Assembly (NCBI GenBank): GCA_040510575.1
Contig: JBEVIU010000055.1
Span: 1-12,109 of the forward strand
DNA from: DASUMF01 sp040510575
GTDB taxonomy: Bacteria; Actinomycetota; Acidimicrobiia; IMCC26256; DASPTH01
Direction of reading: 5' to 3'
DNA length: 12,109 nt
Of the stretch, positions 1 to 7,345 are shown piece after piece (the first letter of the stretch is position 1; each line of letters begins with the position of its first letter). Both the position numbers and the translations under genes were made by a program. The notes below the pieces were generated by a model. It was not told the origin of the DNA, made no database searches, and saw only the letters and a list, made by a program, of their open reading frames with translations.

Positions 1-54
1 GCGCCATTCGGTCGTGGCGTACGACGAGCCGCGGGTAGAGAATGGAGAGCGGCG

Positions 55-60
55 AGGAGG
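55..60 (+). promoter_or_regulatory. Strong Shine-Dalgarno site of the CBS-domain gene
   Basis: A perfect AGGAGG, 7 bases before the ATG at 68. It fixes the start against the upstream in-frame GTG at 14. It stands out because most other genes in this window lack such a site and look leaderless. Confidence 0.75.
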
Positions 61-67
61 TAGCAGC

Positions 68-502
68 ATGAAGGTTGCGGAGATCCTCGAGTCGAAGGGC
101 CATCAAGTGGTCACGATCGATCGTGTCGCGACAGTGGTCCGGGTGGCCGAGCGCCTTCGATTGGCCGGCATCGGCGCGGTCGTCGTGAGCTCAGACGGCA
201 GCCACGTCGAGGGCCTCGTGACCGAGCGAGAGATCGTCAACGCGATCGCGCGGTACGGACCCGAGGCGCTCGGGATGCGCGCGGCCGACGTGATGACACG
301 CGGTGTCCGCACGTGCGCGCCGTCCGACCGGGTGCGCGACGTACTGATCACGATGACGAACGCTCGGGTGCGTCACGTCCCTGTGGTCGACGGAGGTGAG
401 CTGGTCGGGATCGTGAGCATCGGTGACCTCGTGAAACGCGTGGTCGAAGACGCCGACCTCGAGGTGCACGTGCTGCGCGACGCATATCTCGGTCACCGCT
501 GA
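68..502 (+). CDS. Two-CBS-domain protein (144 aa), possible adenine-nucleotide sensor
   Basis: A stand-alone protein made of a tandem pair of CBS domains, the module that binds AMP, ATP, SAM or similar ligands and regulates enzymes or channels. CBS1 spans about residues 2-60 and CBS2 about 70-130. CBS1 ends LVTEREIV, with T52 and E55 in the usual ribose and phosphate-contact positions. CBS2 has RHVPVVDGGELVG followed by IVSIGDLV, with S117 and D120 matching the S/T-x-x-D nucleotide signature. There is no catalytic or membrane domain. The ATG at 68 is chosen because a strong AGGAGG (55-60) lies 7 bases upstream; a GTG at 14 would add an unlikely 18-residue extension. It is convergent with the carbonic anhydrase gene. 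Similar short CBS proteins in actinobacteria are often stress-induced, but nothing here shows the ligand or the partner. Confidence 0.9.
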   Translation: MKVAEILESKGHQVVTIDRVATVVRVAERLRLAGIGAVVVSSDGSHVEGLVTEREIVNAIARYGPEALGMRAADVMTRGVRTCAPSDRVRDVLITMTNARVRHVPVVDGGELVGIVSIGDLVKRVVEDADLEVHVLRDAYLGHR

Positions 503-509
503 CGAGACG

Positions 510-540
510 CTCGCCGCGTGCGGCGTGACCGCGCGGCGAG
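510..540. terminator. GC-rich hairpin between convergent genes, possible bidirectional terminator
   Basis: CTCGCCGCG (510-518) pairs perfectly with CGCGGCGAG (532-540), a 9-bp stem around a 13-base loop; a G-U and a G-C pair could extend it inward. It fills the gap between the CBS gene (stop at 502) and the convergent carbonic anhydrase gene (stop at 551). There is no T-tract on either side, so it is not a classical intrinsic terminator, although tract-less hairpins at gene ends are common in GC-rich actinobacteria. Confidence 0.5.
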
Positions 541-550
541 GAACGTCGGG

Positions 551-1195
551 TCAGACGGGGATGGCCTCGCCGGTGGCGAGGAGGTACTCGCGGCCCGCGA
601 CGGCGAGGGTTCCGGCGGCGATCGCGTCGGAGAGGAGTGAAACCTTCGACAGGTGCTCGACCGTGTGGGTGACGTTGGCACGGACGCAGGCGTCGACGAG
701 CGCTTCGTCGGACACGGAGTCGGGCATCGTCTCGAGCACGGACGCGACGACGGGAACGATGGGAGCGACGACGGCCATGAGGTGGCCGGGAAGTTCGGTG
801 TCGTCGCGCACGACGTTGATCGCGGCCTTCACCGCACCGCAGTCTTCGTGGCCGAGCACGACCACCGTCGCGACGCCGAGGATCTCGACCGCGAACTCGA
901 CGGAACCGAGCACCAGCGGGTCGAGCGCGGTGTTGCCGGCGACGCGCACCGCGAAGAGGTCGCCGAGGCCCTCGTCGAAGAGGATCTCGTGTGGCACACG
1001 CGAGTCGGAGCAGCCCAGCACCGCGGCATAGGGCCGCTGGCCCTTGGAGAGCGACGCGCGGTGTTCCTGATCGCGACGCGGATGCACGAGGTCACCGCTG
1101 ACGAAGCGTGCATTCCCTGCGTCGAGCCGCACGAGAGCGGCGTCAGGATCGGGGGCGGGCGCGCGGGAGGGGAGCTGATCAGGCGCGTCGGGCAT
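551..1195 (-). CDS. Beta-class carbonic anhydrase (214 aa)
   Basis: Interconverts CO2 and bicarbonate in the cytoplasm. All beta-class signatures are visible: GCSDSRVP with zinc ligand C62 and the D64-R66 dyad, then GHEDCGAV with ligands H116 and C119 in the H-x2-C arrangement. VRVAGN at residues 83-88 is the conserved active-site-edge segment. The length is normal for the family. There is no signal peptide; the N-terminal 15 residues are Pro/Ala-rich and disordered-looking. The ATG at 1195 has no Shine-Dalgarno site, but TAACCT lies 9 bases upstream, so the transcript may be nearly leaderless. The gene is divergent from the MgtE-like transporter gene and convergent with the CBS gene. Bicarbonate supply for carboxylases or pH balance is the default role; a functional tie to the adjacent cation transporters is inference only. 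Confidence 0.95.
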   Translation of the reverse strand: MPDAPDQLPSRAPAPDPDAALVRLDAGNARFVSGDLVHPRRDQEHRASLSKGQRPYAAVLGCSDSRVPHEILFDEGLGDLFAVRVAGNTALDPLVLGSVEFAVEILGVATVVVLGHEDCGAVKAAINVVRDDTELPGHLMAVVAPIVPVVASVLETMPDSVSDEALVDACVRANVTHTVEHLSKVSLLSDAIAAGTLAVAGREYLLATGEAIPV

Positions 1196-1204
1196 CGGCG
1201 CGAG

Positions 1205-1210
1205 AGGTTA
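1205..1210 (-). promoter_or_regulatory. Putative -10 element of the carbonic anhydrase gene
   Basis: The minus strand reads TAACCT here, 9 bases before the ATG at 1195. This fits the TANNNT actinobacterial -10 consensus and implies a leader of 0-3 bases. No convincing -35 box is seen. Confidence 0.45.
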
Positions 1211-1266
1211 CCCTTACATGCCCTCAGTTCGAGCGAGTGAAGAGATGAACGAGCCTCCGAGTCCCC

Positions 1267-2502
1267 ATGTTGCGTTCGTGGCGAGCGGCCGTTGCGCGCC
1301 TGCGCGCGCTGTTGCGCTCGGATCCCGTCGGCGTCCGAGCCGGCTTCGTCGCGCTCCTCATCAGCTCGGGCGGTGACCTCCTCGCCGGGCTGACGCTCGG
1401 CGCGATCACCGGCACACTCGAGTCGCTCCCCGGGCTCCTCGTGCTCGTCCCCGCCGCGATCGGGATGCGGGGCAACGTGTTCGGCGCCCTCGGCAGCCGA
1501 CTCGGCACTGCGATCCACACCGGCACCTTCCGACTCTCGCGCCGCATGGACACCGTGGTGGGCCAGAACCTCGCGGTGTCGATCTCGCTGTCGTTGTCGA
1601 TCTCGCTCGTGCTCGCGGTGCTCGCCAAGGTGATGTGCGTCGGCTTCGGGCTCGAGAACACGATCTCGATCGCCGACTTCGTGGTGATCTCCGTGATCGG
1701 CGGGTTCCTGTCGTCGATCGTGGTGCTCGCCATCACCGTCGGTGTCGCGCAGCTGAGCACGCGGCGCAATTGGGATCTCGACAACGTGTCGTCGCCGATC
1801 GTGACCGCGGCGGGCGACATGGTCACGCTGCCCGCGCTCTTCCTCGCGACCTACCTCGTCGGGTTGGCGTGGATCACGCCGATCATCGCGGTGCTGTGTG
1901 CCGTCGTCGGGATCGGCGCACTGGTTCGCAGTGTCCGGTCTCGGTACCCGATCCTGCGTCGCATCGCGCGCGAGTCGGTGCCGGTGCTCGTGCTCGCCGG
2001 CACCATCGACGTGATCGCGGGCCTCACGATCGAGAAGCGCTTCGAGGCGTTCCTCGTGTACCCGGCGCTGCTCGTGCTCGTGCCGCCCTTCCTCGAGGAC
2101 TCGGGCGCACTCGGTGGGATCCTCAGCGCGCGCGTGTCGACCAAGCTGCACCTCGGCACGCTCGACCCGCGGCGCTGGCGGCTGCAGGCAGTGGGCGAGG
2201 ACGTGCTGCTGATCTACATGTACGCGGTGCCGGTGTTCCTGCTCCTCGGGATCACTGCCGACATCGCCTCGGCTGTCGTCGGCCTCGAGAGCCCGGGCTC
2301 GCTCGACATGATCGCGGTGTCGATGTTCGCGGGTCTGATCGCAACCACGTTCTCGGTGCTCGTCGGGTTCTACGGCGCGGTCGCGTCGTATCGGCTCGGG
2401 CTCGATCCCGACAACCACGCGATCCCGATCGTCACCTCGAGCCTGGACCTGCTCGGCGCGCTCGCACTGATCCTCGCCATCGTCACCTTCGGCCTGACCT
2501 GA
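1267..2502 (+). CDS. MgtE-type divalent cation transporter, two fused transmembrane domains (411 aa)
   Basis: An integral membrane protein built from two copies of the MgtE pore domain (PF01769 type) and nothing else; the cytosolic N and CBS domains of canonical MgtE are absent. Half 1 (about residues 20-225) has PGLLVLVPAAIGMRGNVFG and SSPIVTAAGD (P177, D184). Half 2 (about 235-411) has PALLVLVPPFLEDSGALGG and HAIPIVTSSLD (P387, D394). The acidic residue after the P-x-x-T segment is therefore kept in both halves; in MgtE the corresponding region lines the Mg2+ pore. About ten hydrophobic segments are present. The layout resembles SLC41 and the archaeal permeases of COG1824. The ATG at 1267 is the first start after an in-frame stop at 1246-1248, and no Shine-Dalgarno site is evident. 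The next gene, a PhoU/TrkA_C protein, is probably its regulatory partner. The transported ion (Mg2+ most likely) is inferred from the family. Confidence 0.88.
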   Translation: MLRSWRAAVARLRALLRSDPVGVRAGFVALLISSGGDLLAGLTLGAITGTLESLPGLLVLVPAAIGMRGNVFGALGSRLGTAIHTGTFRLSRRMDTVVGQNLAVSISLSLSISLVLAVLAKVMCVGFGLENTISIADFVVISVIGGFLSSIVVLAITVGVAQLSTRRNWDLDNVSSPIVTAAGDMVTLPALFLATYLVGLAWITPIIAVLCAVVGIGALVRSVRSRYPILRRIARESVPVLVLAGTIDVIAGLTIEKRFEAFLVYPALLVLVPPFLEDSGALGGILSARVSTKLHLGTLDPRRWRLQAVGEDVLLIYMYAVPVFLLLGITADIASAVVGLESPGSLDMIAVSMFAGLIATTFSVLVGFYGAVASYRLGLDPDNHAIPIVTSSLDLLGALALILAIVTFGLT

Positions 2503-2516
2503 GCCGCCCTCACCTC

Positions 2517-2531
2517 ACCGCCCAAGGCGGT
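2517..2531 (+). repeat. Short perfect inverted repeat upstream of the PhoU/TrkA_C gene
   Basis: ACCGCC (2517-2522), spacer CAA, GGCGGT (2526-2531). It lies in the 63-base gap after the MgtE-like gene, and its last base is the first T of a TAACGT hexamer. It could be an operator over a promoter or a weak hairpin after the upstream gene. No T-tract follows. Confidence 0.4.
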
Positions 2532-2536
2532 AACGT
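2531..2536 (+). promoter_or_regulatory. Putative -10 element upstream of the PhoU/TrkA_C gene
   Basis: TAACGT matches TANNNT and would start a transcript near 2543, leaving a leader of about 23 bases that contains AGGAG (2559-2563) close to the ATG at 2566. If real, the regulator gene can be transcribed independently of the permease gene. No -35 box is recognisable. Confidence 0.3.
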
Positions 2537-2565
2537 TTGGTCCCGCGCGGTCTGGCCAGGAGCAC

Positions 2566-3810
2566 ATGCCACCCGACGAACCACCCCGAAATCTCAAGGC
2601 CATGTTGTCGGAGGCGAAAGACACCTCCGAGCTGATGGTCGACCTCGCCTATGCCGCGCTGTTCTTCGGCGACTCGGGCATGGCGAAAGAGGTCGAGGAG
2701 CTACAGGAGCGCCTCGAGGACCTCGCCCACGCGATGCGTGAGGTGTGCGTGCTCGCGGCGCGCTCGCCCCGCGACGCGTCGGAGATGTCGAGCGTGCTCC
2801 ACGTGCTCTCCGCCATCGAGCGGATGTCCGACGCCGCCGTCGACATCGCCCGGATCGTCACCAAGAAGCTCGGGATCCCCGCGGCCCTGGTGGCCGACCT
2901 CGCCGCCGCCGAGGAGATCTCGCACCGGGTGCGGGTGCGTGACAATTCCGCGCTGGCCGGCCGCACGCTCGCCGACGTGGCGCTGCCCACCGAGGTGGGG
3001 ATGCGCGTCGTCGCGATCCGTCGGGGCAAGGACTGGGTCATCGATCCCGACGGCGACGAGATGCTGCTGCCCGACGACGTGCTCATCCTGCGCGGCCCCA
3101 CGGGGGGCATCCTCGAGCTGCGCGAGCTCGCGGGCGCGCCGGAGTGGCGTCCACCGGGCACCGATGACGATCCGGCGGTCATCACCGACCTCGACCGCGC
3201 CGTCGACGTGCTCGTCGAGATGAAGAACGTGTCGGAGGTCGCGATCGGCCTGGCGTACTCCGCGCTCCTCTTCAACGACCAGAGCCTCGCGGCGGAGGTG
3301 AGCGCGCTCGAAGACCGTCTCGACGAGATGCGCGAGCGCCTCGAGGTGTGGGTGCTGCGCAGCGCGGCCGAGCAGATGGAGCCGAGCGCGCTCCGAGGAC
3401 TGCTGCACCTCGGCGGCGCGGCCGAGGAGCTCGGCGACGCCGCGCAACAGATGGTGTGGCTGGTCGAGGAAGGCGAGGAGATGCACCCCGTGCTCGCGAT
3501 CGCGTTCGGCGACAGCGACGAGGTGATCGTCCGGGTGCCGGTGTCACCAGGCTCGCGACTCGATGGCCGCACGCTCAACGAGCTCCAGCTCGAGCTCGAG
3601 ACCGGGTTCTATCTCCTCGCGATCCGACGCGACCAGCGTTACCTCTACCGGCCACGTGGCCCGGTGCGCCTACACGCGGGCGACGAGCTCATCGCGATCG
3701 GCCCTGAGGAAGGTCGTGATCCGCTCGCGAAGCTCGGCGGCTACCGCGTGCTCGAAGACGACGCCACCGGCGAGATCGCGCTCATCCCCTTCTCCAGTGC
3801 CCAGGCTTGA
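2566..3810 (+). CDS. PhoU-TrkA_C-PhoU-TrkA_C protein, probable regulatory partner of the MgtE-like permease (414 aa)
   Basis: A soluble protein with a clear internal duplication. A helical PhoU-like block (about residues 10-112) is followed by a TrkA_C domain (about 118-182), and the pair recurs at about 208-305 and 318-380. The repeats are recognisable by eye: SELMVDLAYAALFFGDSGMA against SEVAIGLAYSALLFNDQSLA, and AGRTLADVALPTEVGMRVVAIRR against DGRTLNELQLELETGFYLLAIRR (first parts). TrkA_C (RCK_C) domains bind ions or nucleotides and gate transport proteins; PhoU domains regulate transporters. No signal peptide or membrane segment is present. The ATG at 2566 has AGGAG only 3 bases upstream, which is short. 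The gene is 63 bases after the MgtE-like permease gene, the same pairing as COG1824 with COG3273 in archaea as I recall it. Since the permease lacks its own sensor domains, gating by this protein is a reasonable inference. Confidence 0.88.
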   Translation: MPPDEPPRNLKAMLSEAKDTSELMVDLAYAALFFGDSGMAKEVEELQERLEDLAHAMREVCVLAARSPRDASEMSSVLHVLSAIERMSDAAVDIARIVTKKLGIPAALVADLAAAEEISHRVRVRDNSALAGRTLADVALPTEVGMRVVAIRRGKDWVIDPDGDEMLLPDDVLILRGPTGGILELRELAGAPEWRPPGTDDDPAVITDLDRAVDVLVEMKNVSEVAIGLAYSALLFNDQSLAAEVSALEDRLDEMRERLEVWVLRSAAEQMEPSALRGLLHLGGAAEELGDAAQQMVWLVEEGEEMHPVLAIAFGDSDEVIVRVPVSPGSRLDGRTLNELQLELETGFYLLAIRRDQRYLYRPRGPVRLHAGDELIAIGPEEGRDPLAKLGGYRVLEDDATGEIALIPFSSAQA

Positions 3811-3852
3811 TCGCGCGGATCCGCCAGCGGCCCTGGATCTCATGGTGACCTG

Positions 3853-6330
3853 TTGACTGCCGCATCCATGCCCACGTCCAGTGCCGACACCATTCAGCCC
3901 GACCGTCCTCTGACTCCGTCAGCCGGACTCACCCGCGACGACGTCGCGGAGCGGGTGGGGAAGGGCCTGGTCAACGACACCGGGGAGCGCACGAGCCGCA
4001 CCCTCGGCGAGATCATCCGGGCCAACGTGTTCACGCGGTTCAACGCGATCCTCGGGACGATGCTCGCGGTGATCCTCGTGGTCGGACCGATCCAGGACGC
4101 CCTGTTCGGTTTCGTGCTCGTCGCCAACGCGCTCATCGGCATCGTGCAAGAGCTCCGGGCCAAGCGCACCCTCGACCAGCTGGCGGTGTTGAACGCGCCG
4201 ATCGCGCGTGTCGTGCGCGAGGGCACCGTCGCCGAGGTGCCGGTCGAGACGGTTGTGCTCGACGATCTGCTCGAGTTGCGCCTCGGTGACCAGATCCCGT
4301 GCGATGGCGTGCTGCGCGATGCCGAGGGGCTCGAGGTCGACGAGTCGTTGCTGACGGGGGAGAGCGACCCGGTCGACAAACGCGTCGACGACGAGGTGCT
4401 GTCGGGCAGCTTCGTCGTCGCCGGCAACGGCCGATTCCAGGCCACCCGGGTGGGCGGCGACGCCTACGCACGCAAGATCGCCGCTGAGGCGCGGCGCTTC
4501 CAGCTCACCAGTTCGGAGCTGATGGACGGCATCAACCTGATCCTGCGCATCATCACGTGGATCCTGATCCCCGTCTCGGCGCTGTTGTTCTGGCGTCAGA
4601 TCTCGGATCACCCGCTCGACGAGGCGCTACGCGGCACCGTCGCCGGCGTGGTGGGCATGGTGCCCGAAGGGCTGGTGCTGCTCACGAGCATCGCGTTCGG
4701 CGTCGCCGCGCTCACGCTGGCCCGCCGCAAGGTGCTCGTGCAGGAGCTGCCCGCGGTGGAAGGCCTGGCGCGTGTCGACGTCGTGTGCCTCGACAAGACG
4801 GGCACGCTCACCGAGGGCGAGATCGTGTTCGACGAGCTGCTCGTGCTTGCTGACCTCCCCGGGGCGACGTCGGGGGCGTCGGCGGTCGACGAGCCGGAGC
4901 GCGAGAGGTTGGTGCGTGCCGCCCTGGGCGCGCTCGCGGCCGACGAGCACCCGAACGCGACCTTGGCTGCACTGGCACCGGCCTTTGCGCCGCCCGCGGG
5001 TCCGGACGCCGCGGGCTGGACACGTTCGGGACAGGTGCCGTTCTCGTCGGCGCGGAAGTGGAGCGCGGCGTCGTTCGACGGGCACGGGTCGTGGGTGATG
5101 GGCGCGCCCGAGATGGTGCTCGATGACGCCTCCTCGGCGGCGCGTCTGCACGCCGACGAGCTCGCTGCGGGCGGGCGACGCGTGCTGGTGCTCGCACACA
5201 CCGATGCGCCGCTCGACGGAGAGCAACGCCCCCCTGATCTCGTGCCGCTCGCGCTGGTGATGTTCGCGGAGAAGATCAGGCCCGACGCGGCGGCGACGTT
5301 GCAGTACTTCCATGAGCAGGGCGTTGCGCTGAAGGTGATCTCGGGCGACAACCCGCGCACGGTCGCCGCGGTGGCGGCCAAGGTCGGGCTGCCTGACGCG
5401 AGCGAGGGGTACGACGCGCGTCAGCTCCCCGAGGACCAGGACGAGCTGGCCGAGGTGCTGGAGCACCACGCGGTGTTCGGGCGGGTGTCGCCACAACAGA
5501 AGCGCGCCATGGTCGCGGCGCTGCAGTCGAAGGGCCACGTGGTCGCGATGACGGGCGACGGCGTGAACGATGCACTCGCGCTCAAGGACGCCGACATCGG
5601 CGTGGCGATGGGTTCGGGCGCGGCGGCGACGCGTGCCGTCGCCCAGCTCGTGTTGCTCGACGGGAAGTTCGCGACGTTGCCCGGCGTGGTCGCCGAGGGC
5701 CGGCGGGTGATCGCCAACATCGAGCGGTCGGCCAATCTGTTCGTCACCAAGACCGCCTACGCGGTGATCATCGCCATCGCCATCGTGATCTCGGGGTGGC
5801 GCTACCCGTTCCTGCCCCGACACCTCACCGTCGTGAGCATCTTCACGATCGGCGTGCCCGGCTTCTTCCTCGCCCTCGCGCCCAACAACCGGCGTTACAT
5901 CCCCGGGTTCATCCTGCGGGTCCTGCGCTTCACGATTCCTGCTGGCTCGGTGGCGGCCGCGGCCGCGCTCGTGGCCTACTGGCTGGCGCGCTACGCGAAC
6001 GACCTGTCGGTCCGGGAGTCGCGCACCACGGCCGCGCTGGTGCTCAGCGCGGTCGGCCTGTGGGTGCTCGTACTGCAGGCCCGGCCGTTCAACTGGTGGA
6101 AGACGTTGCTGGTCGTGTCGATGGCGGGTGGGATCGCGATCATCCTGGTGATTCCCGCCCTGCGCGACTTCTACGCGCTCGAGCTCCCGCCGTCGGACAT
6201 CGGGCTCCAAGCGGCGATCGTCGCGGCCGTGGCGATCGTGCTGCTCGAGGTCGGTTGGCGCTTCAGTCGCGTCGTCGGCTCTCGCCGCGACTTCACCCAC
6301 GAAGCAGCTACAGCCAGTCCTTCTTCTTGA
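3853..6330 (+). CDS. CtpE-like cation-transporting P-type ATPase, probable Ca2+ transport (825 aa)
   Basis: A complete P-type ATPase of the plasma membrane. Visible in order: TM1-TM2 (about residues 65-102), actuator loop with LLTGES (T168-S171), TM4 with MVPEGL (P271, E272), phosphorylation site DKTGTLT (D314), nucleotide-binding loop with FSSARKWSAASF and MGAPE (417-420), hinge TGDGVND (T567-D573), and a hydrophobic C-terminal half ending near 815. PEGL in TM4 and TIGVPGFFLALAPN in TM6, instead of the NxxTD of SERCA pumps, match the mycobacterial CtpE group, reported to act in Ca2+ transport. There is no heavy-metal domain. The first in-frame start is TTG at 3853; the ATG at 3868, five codons later, is an alternative, and neither has a strong Shine-Dalgarno site. 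It follows the PhoU/TrkA_C gene by 42 bases, so cotranscription is plausible. Its last 23 bases overlap the convergent corA gene. Confidence 0.92.
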   Translation: MTAASMPTSSADTIQPDRPLTPSAGLTRDDVAERVGKGLVNDTGERTSRTLGEIIRANVFTRFNAILGTMLAVILVVGPIQDALFGFVLVANALIGIVQELRAKRTLDQLAVLNAPIARVVREGTVAEVPVETVVLDDLLELRLGDQIPCDGVLRDAEGLEVDESLLTGESDPVDKRVDDEVLSGSFVVAGNGRFQATRVGGDAYARKIAAEARRFQLTSSELMDGINLILRIITWILIPVSALLFWRQISDHPLDEALRGTVAGVVGMVPEGLVLLTSIAFGVAALTLARRKVLVQELPAVEGLARVDVVCLDKTGTLTEGEIVFDELLVLADLPGATSGASAVDEPERERLVRAALGALAADEHPNATLAALAPAFAPPAGPDAAGWTRSGQVPFSSARKWSAASFDGHGSWVMGAPEMVLDDASSAARLHADELAAGGRRVLVLAHTDAPLDGEQRPPDLVPLALVMFAEKIRPDAAATLQYFHEQGVALKVISGDNPRTVAAVAAKVGLPDASEGYDARQLPEDQDELAEVLEHHAVFGRVSPQQKRAMVAALQSKGHVVAMTGDGVNDALALKDADIGVAMGSGAAATRAVAQLVLLDGKFATLPGVVAEGRRVIANIERSANLFVTKTAYAVIIAIAIVISGWRYPFLPRHLTVVSIFTIGVPGFFLALAPNNRRYIPGFILRVLRFTIPAGSVAAAAALVAYWLARYANDLSVRESRTTAALVLSAVGLWVLVLQARPFNWWKTLLVVSMAGGIAIILVIPALRDFYALELPPSDIGLQAAIVAAVAIVLLEVGWRFSRVVGSRRDFTHEAATASPSS

Positions 6331-7288
6331 ACCACGTGTAGAGCACGATCGTGAGCAGCAGCATCGAGCCCAGCGCGAACGGGTAGCCGAGCGCCCAGCC
6401 GAGCTCGGGCATGTGGCGGAAGTTCATGCCGTAGATCCCTGCGATGAGGGTCGCGCCGAGCAGGATCGCGCCCCACGACGTCATCCGCTTCATCACGTCG
6501 TTGGTGCGGTTCGAGACGATCGCGAGCTGCGCTTCGAGCAGGCCGGTGAGAAGGTCACGCTGTGACTCGATCAGGTCGATGATGCGCAGCATGCGGTCGT
6601 ACAGGTCGCGGAAGTGCACGATCGCCTCGTCTTCGACGTAGGGCACCTCGCGGCGGTCGATCGCGTTGAGGACCTCCCGCATGGGTGCCGCGGCGCGTCG
6701 GAAGTCCTGGAGGGAGCGTCGGAGCGCGAACGCTTCGCGAGGGATCCCGGTCTCGGACGGATCGTCGAACACGATCCCCTCGACGTAGTCGAGACAGTCG
6801 TCGATCGAATCGGTCACGTCGAAGTAGCGGTCGATCACCGTGTCGAGCAGCGCCCAGAGCAGGAGGCCCTCGTCGGTGGTGCCGTGTTCGGCCCGCTGGA
6901 CCTCGAAGCGATGCGCGACGAGCCCGAGATCGACCGGTCGCCCACCCTCCGTCGGATGGCGGACGGTGAGCAGCCAGCCCGGGCCGATCACCACGTCGAT
7001 CTCGCGGCTCTCGAGGACGTTGTCGCGCATCTCGCAGTCGTGGACCGCAACGTGGAAGCACTTGCCGTAGCGAAGGAGCTTGGTGCGCTCGTACGGGTTG
7101 GTGAAGGCCTCCACCACGCTGGCCGGCATGCGGAGTTGGGTGTGCAACAGCTCGCGCTCGTCGTCGGTGACGGCCTCGGCGTCGATCCACACCAACGCGC
7201 GCTCTTCGTTCAATGCGCCGGCGAGATCGGCCGGTTCGACGTCGGTACGTTCCTTGTCGTCAGTCGTGTAGCGCCAGGCGCGGATCAT
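6308..7288 (-). CDS. corA: CorA-family Mg2+ (divalent cation) channel (326 aa)
   Basis: A membrane channel of the CorA/MIT superfamily. The N-terminal alpha/beta cytosolic part and long helical stalk are followed by TM1, the diagnostic YGMN (G287-M288-N289) selectivity motif, the periplasmic loop FRHMPELGW and TM2, ending in the basic tail FKKKDWL. Length and order are typical. I chose the ATG at 7288 (protein begins MIRAWRYTTDD) because TACGCT lies exactly 6 bases upstream, as for a leaderless gene, and the N-terminus then fits the family; an in-frame ATG at 7330 would add 14 residues. The gene is convergent with the P-type ATPase gene, overlapping it by 23 bases, and divergent from the SCP2-like gene. 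It is the second, unrelated Mg2+ transporter type in this neighbourhood. Substrate preference (Mg2+, Co2+, Ni2+) cannot be read from sequence. Confidence 0.93.
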   Translation of the reverse strand: MIRAWRYTTDDKERTDVEPADLAGALNEERALVWIDAEAVTDDERELLHTQLRMPASVVEAFTNPYERTKLLRYGKCFHVAVHDCEMRDNVLESREIDVVIGPGWLLTVRHPTEGGRPVDLGLVAHRFEVQRAEHGTTDEGLLLWALLDTVIDRYFDVTDSIDDCLDYVEGIVFDDPSETGIPREAFALRRSLQDFRRAAAPMREVLNAIDRREVPYVEDEAIVHFRDLYDRMLRIIDLIESQRDLLTGLLEAQLAIVSNRTNDVMKRMTSWGAILLGATLIAGIYGMNFRHMPELGWALGYPFALGSMLLLTIVLYTWFKKKDWL

Positions 7289-7294
7289 GGCGTG

Positions 7295-7300
7295 AGCGTA
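7295..7300 (-). promoter_or_regulatory. Putative -10 element of corA
   Basis: The minus strand reads TACGCT, with 6 bases (CACGCC) to the ATG at 7288, so transcription would begin at the start codon. The same hexamer at the same spacing precedes the PAP2 gene (11797-11802). Confidence 0.5.
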
Positions 7301-7331
7301 CGCACGCCAGGGGTCGCGGCCGGGGAGCATC

Positions 7332-7337
7332 TAGCAT
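7332..7337 (+). promoter_or_regulatory. Putative -10 element of the SCP2-like gene
   Basis: TAGCAT lies 8 bases before the ATG at 7346, giving a leader of 0-2 bases. It is in the 57-base region shared with the divergent corA start. No Shine-Dalgarno site is present. Confidence 0.45.
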
Positions 7338-7345
7338 CCGGCCCG

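Noticed and set aside
14..67. N-terminal extension of the CBS gene from GTG 14
   Set aside because: The strong AGGAGG before ATG 68 and the usual CBS-domain start make the shorter form far more likely.
829..2418. Long minus-strand open frame of over 500 codons antisense to the carbonic anhydrase and MgtE-like genes
   Set aside because: Product is a low-complexity Arg/His/Asp/Glu-rich string typical of an antisense shadow in GC-rich DNA, and the true genes on this stretch have clear family motifs.
3818..3839. Possible hairpin GATCC...GGATC between the PhoU/TrkA_C and ATPase genes
   Set aside because: Only 5 bp plus a 3-bp inner pairing with a bulge and no T-tract; too weak to call a terminator in a 42-base gap of a likely operon.
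5098..5112. P-type ATPase MGAPE where many pumps have KGAPE
   Set aside because: A hydrophobic residue in place of this Lys is, as I recall, common in the CtpE-like and related bacterial cation ATPases, so it is not evidence of an inactive pump.
4627..6300. Long minus-strand open frame antisense to the P-type ATPase
   Set aside because: Arg/His/Asp-rich repetitive product with no motif; fully explained as a codon-bias shadow of the ATPase gene.
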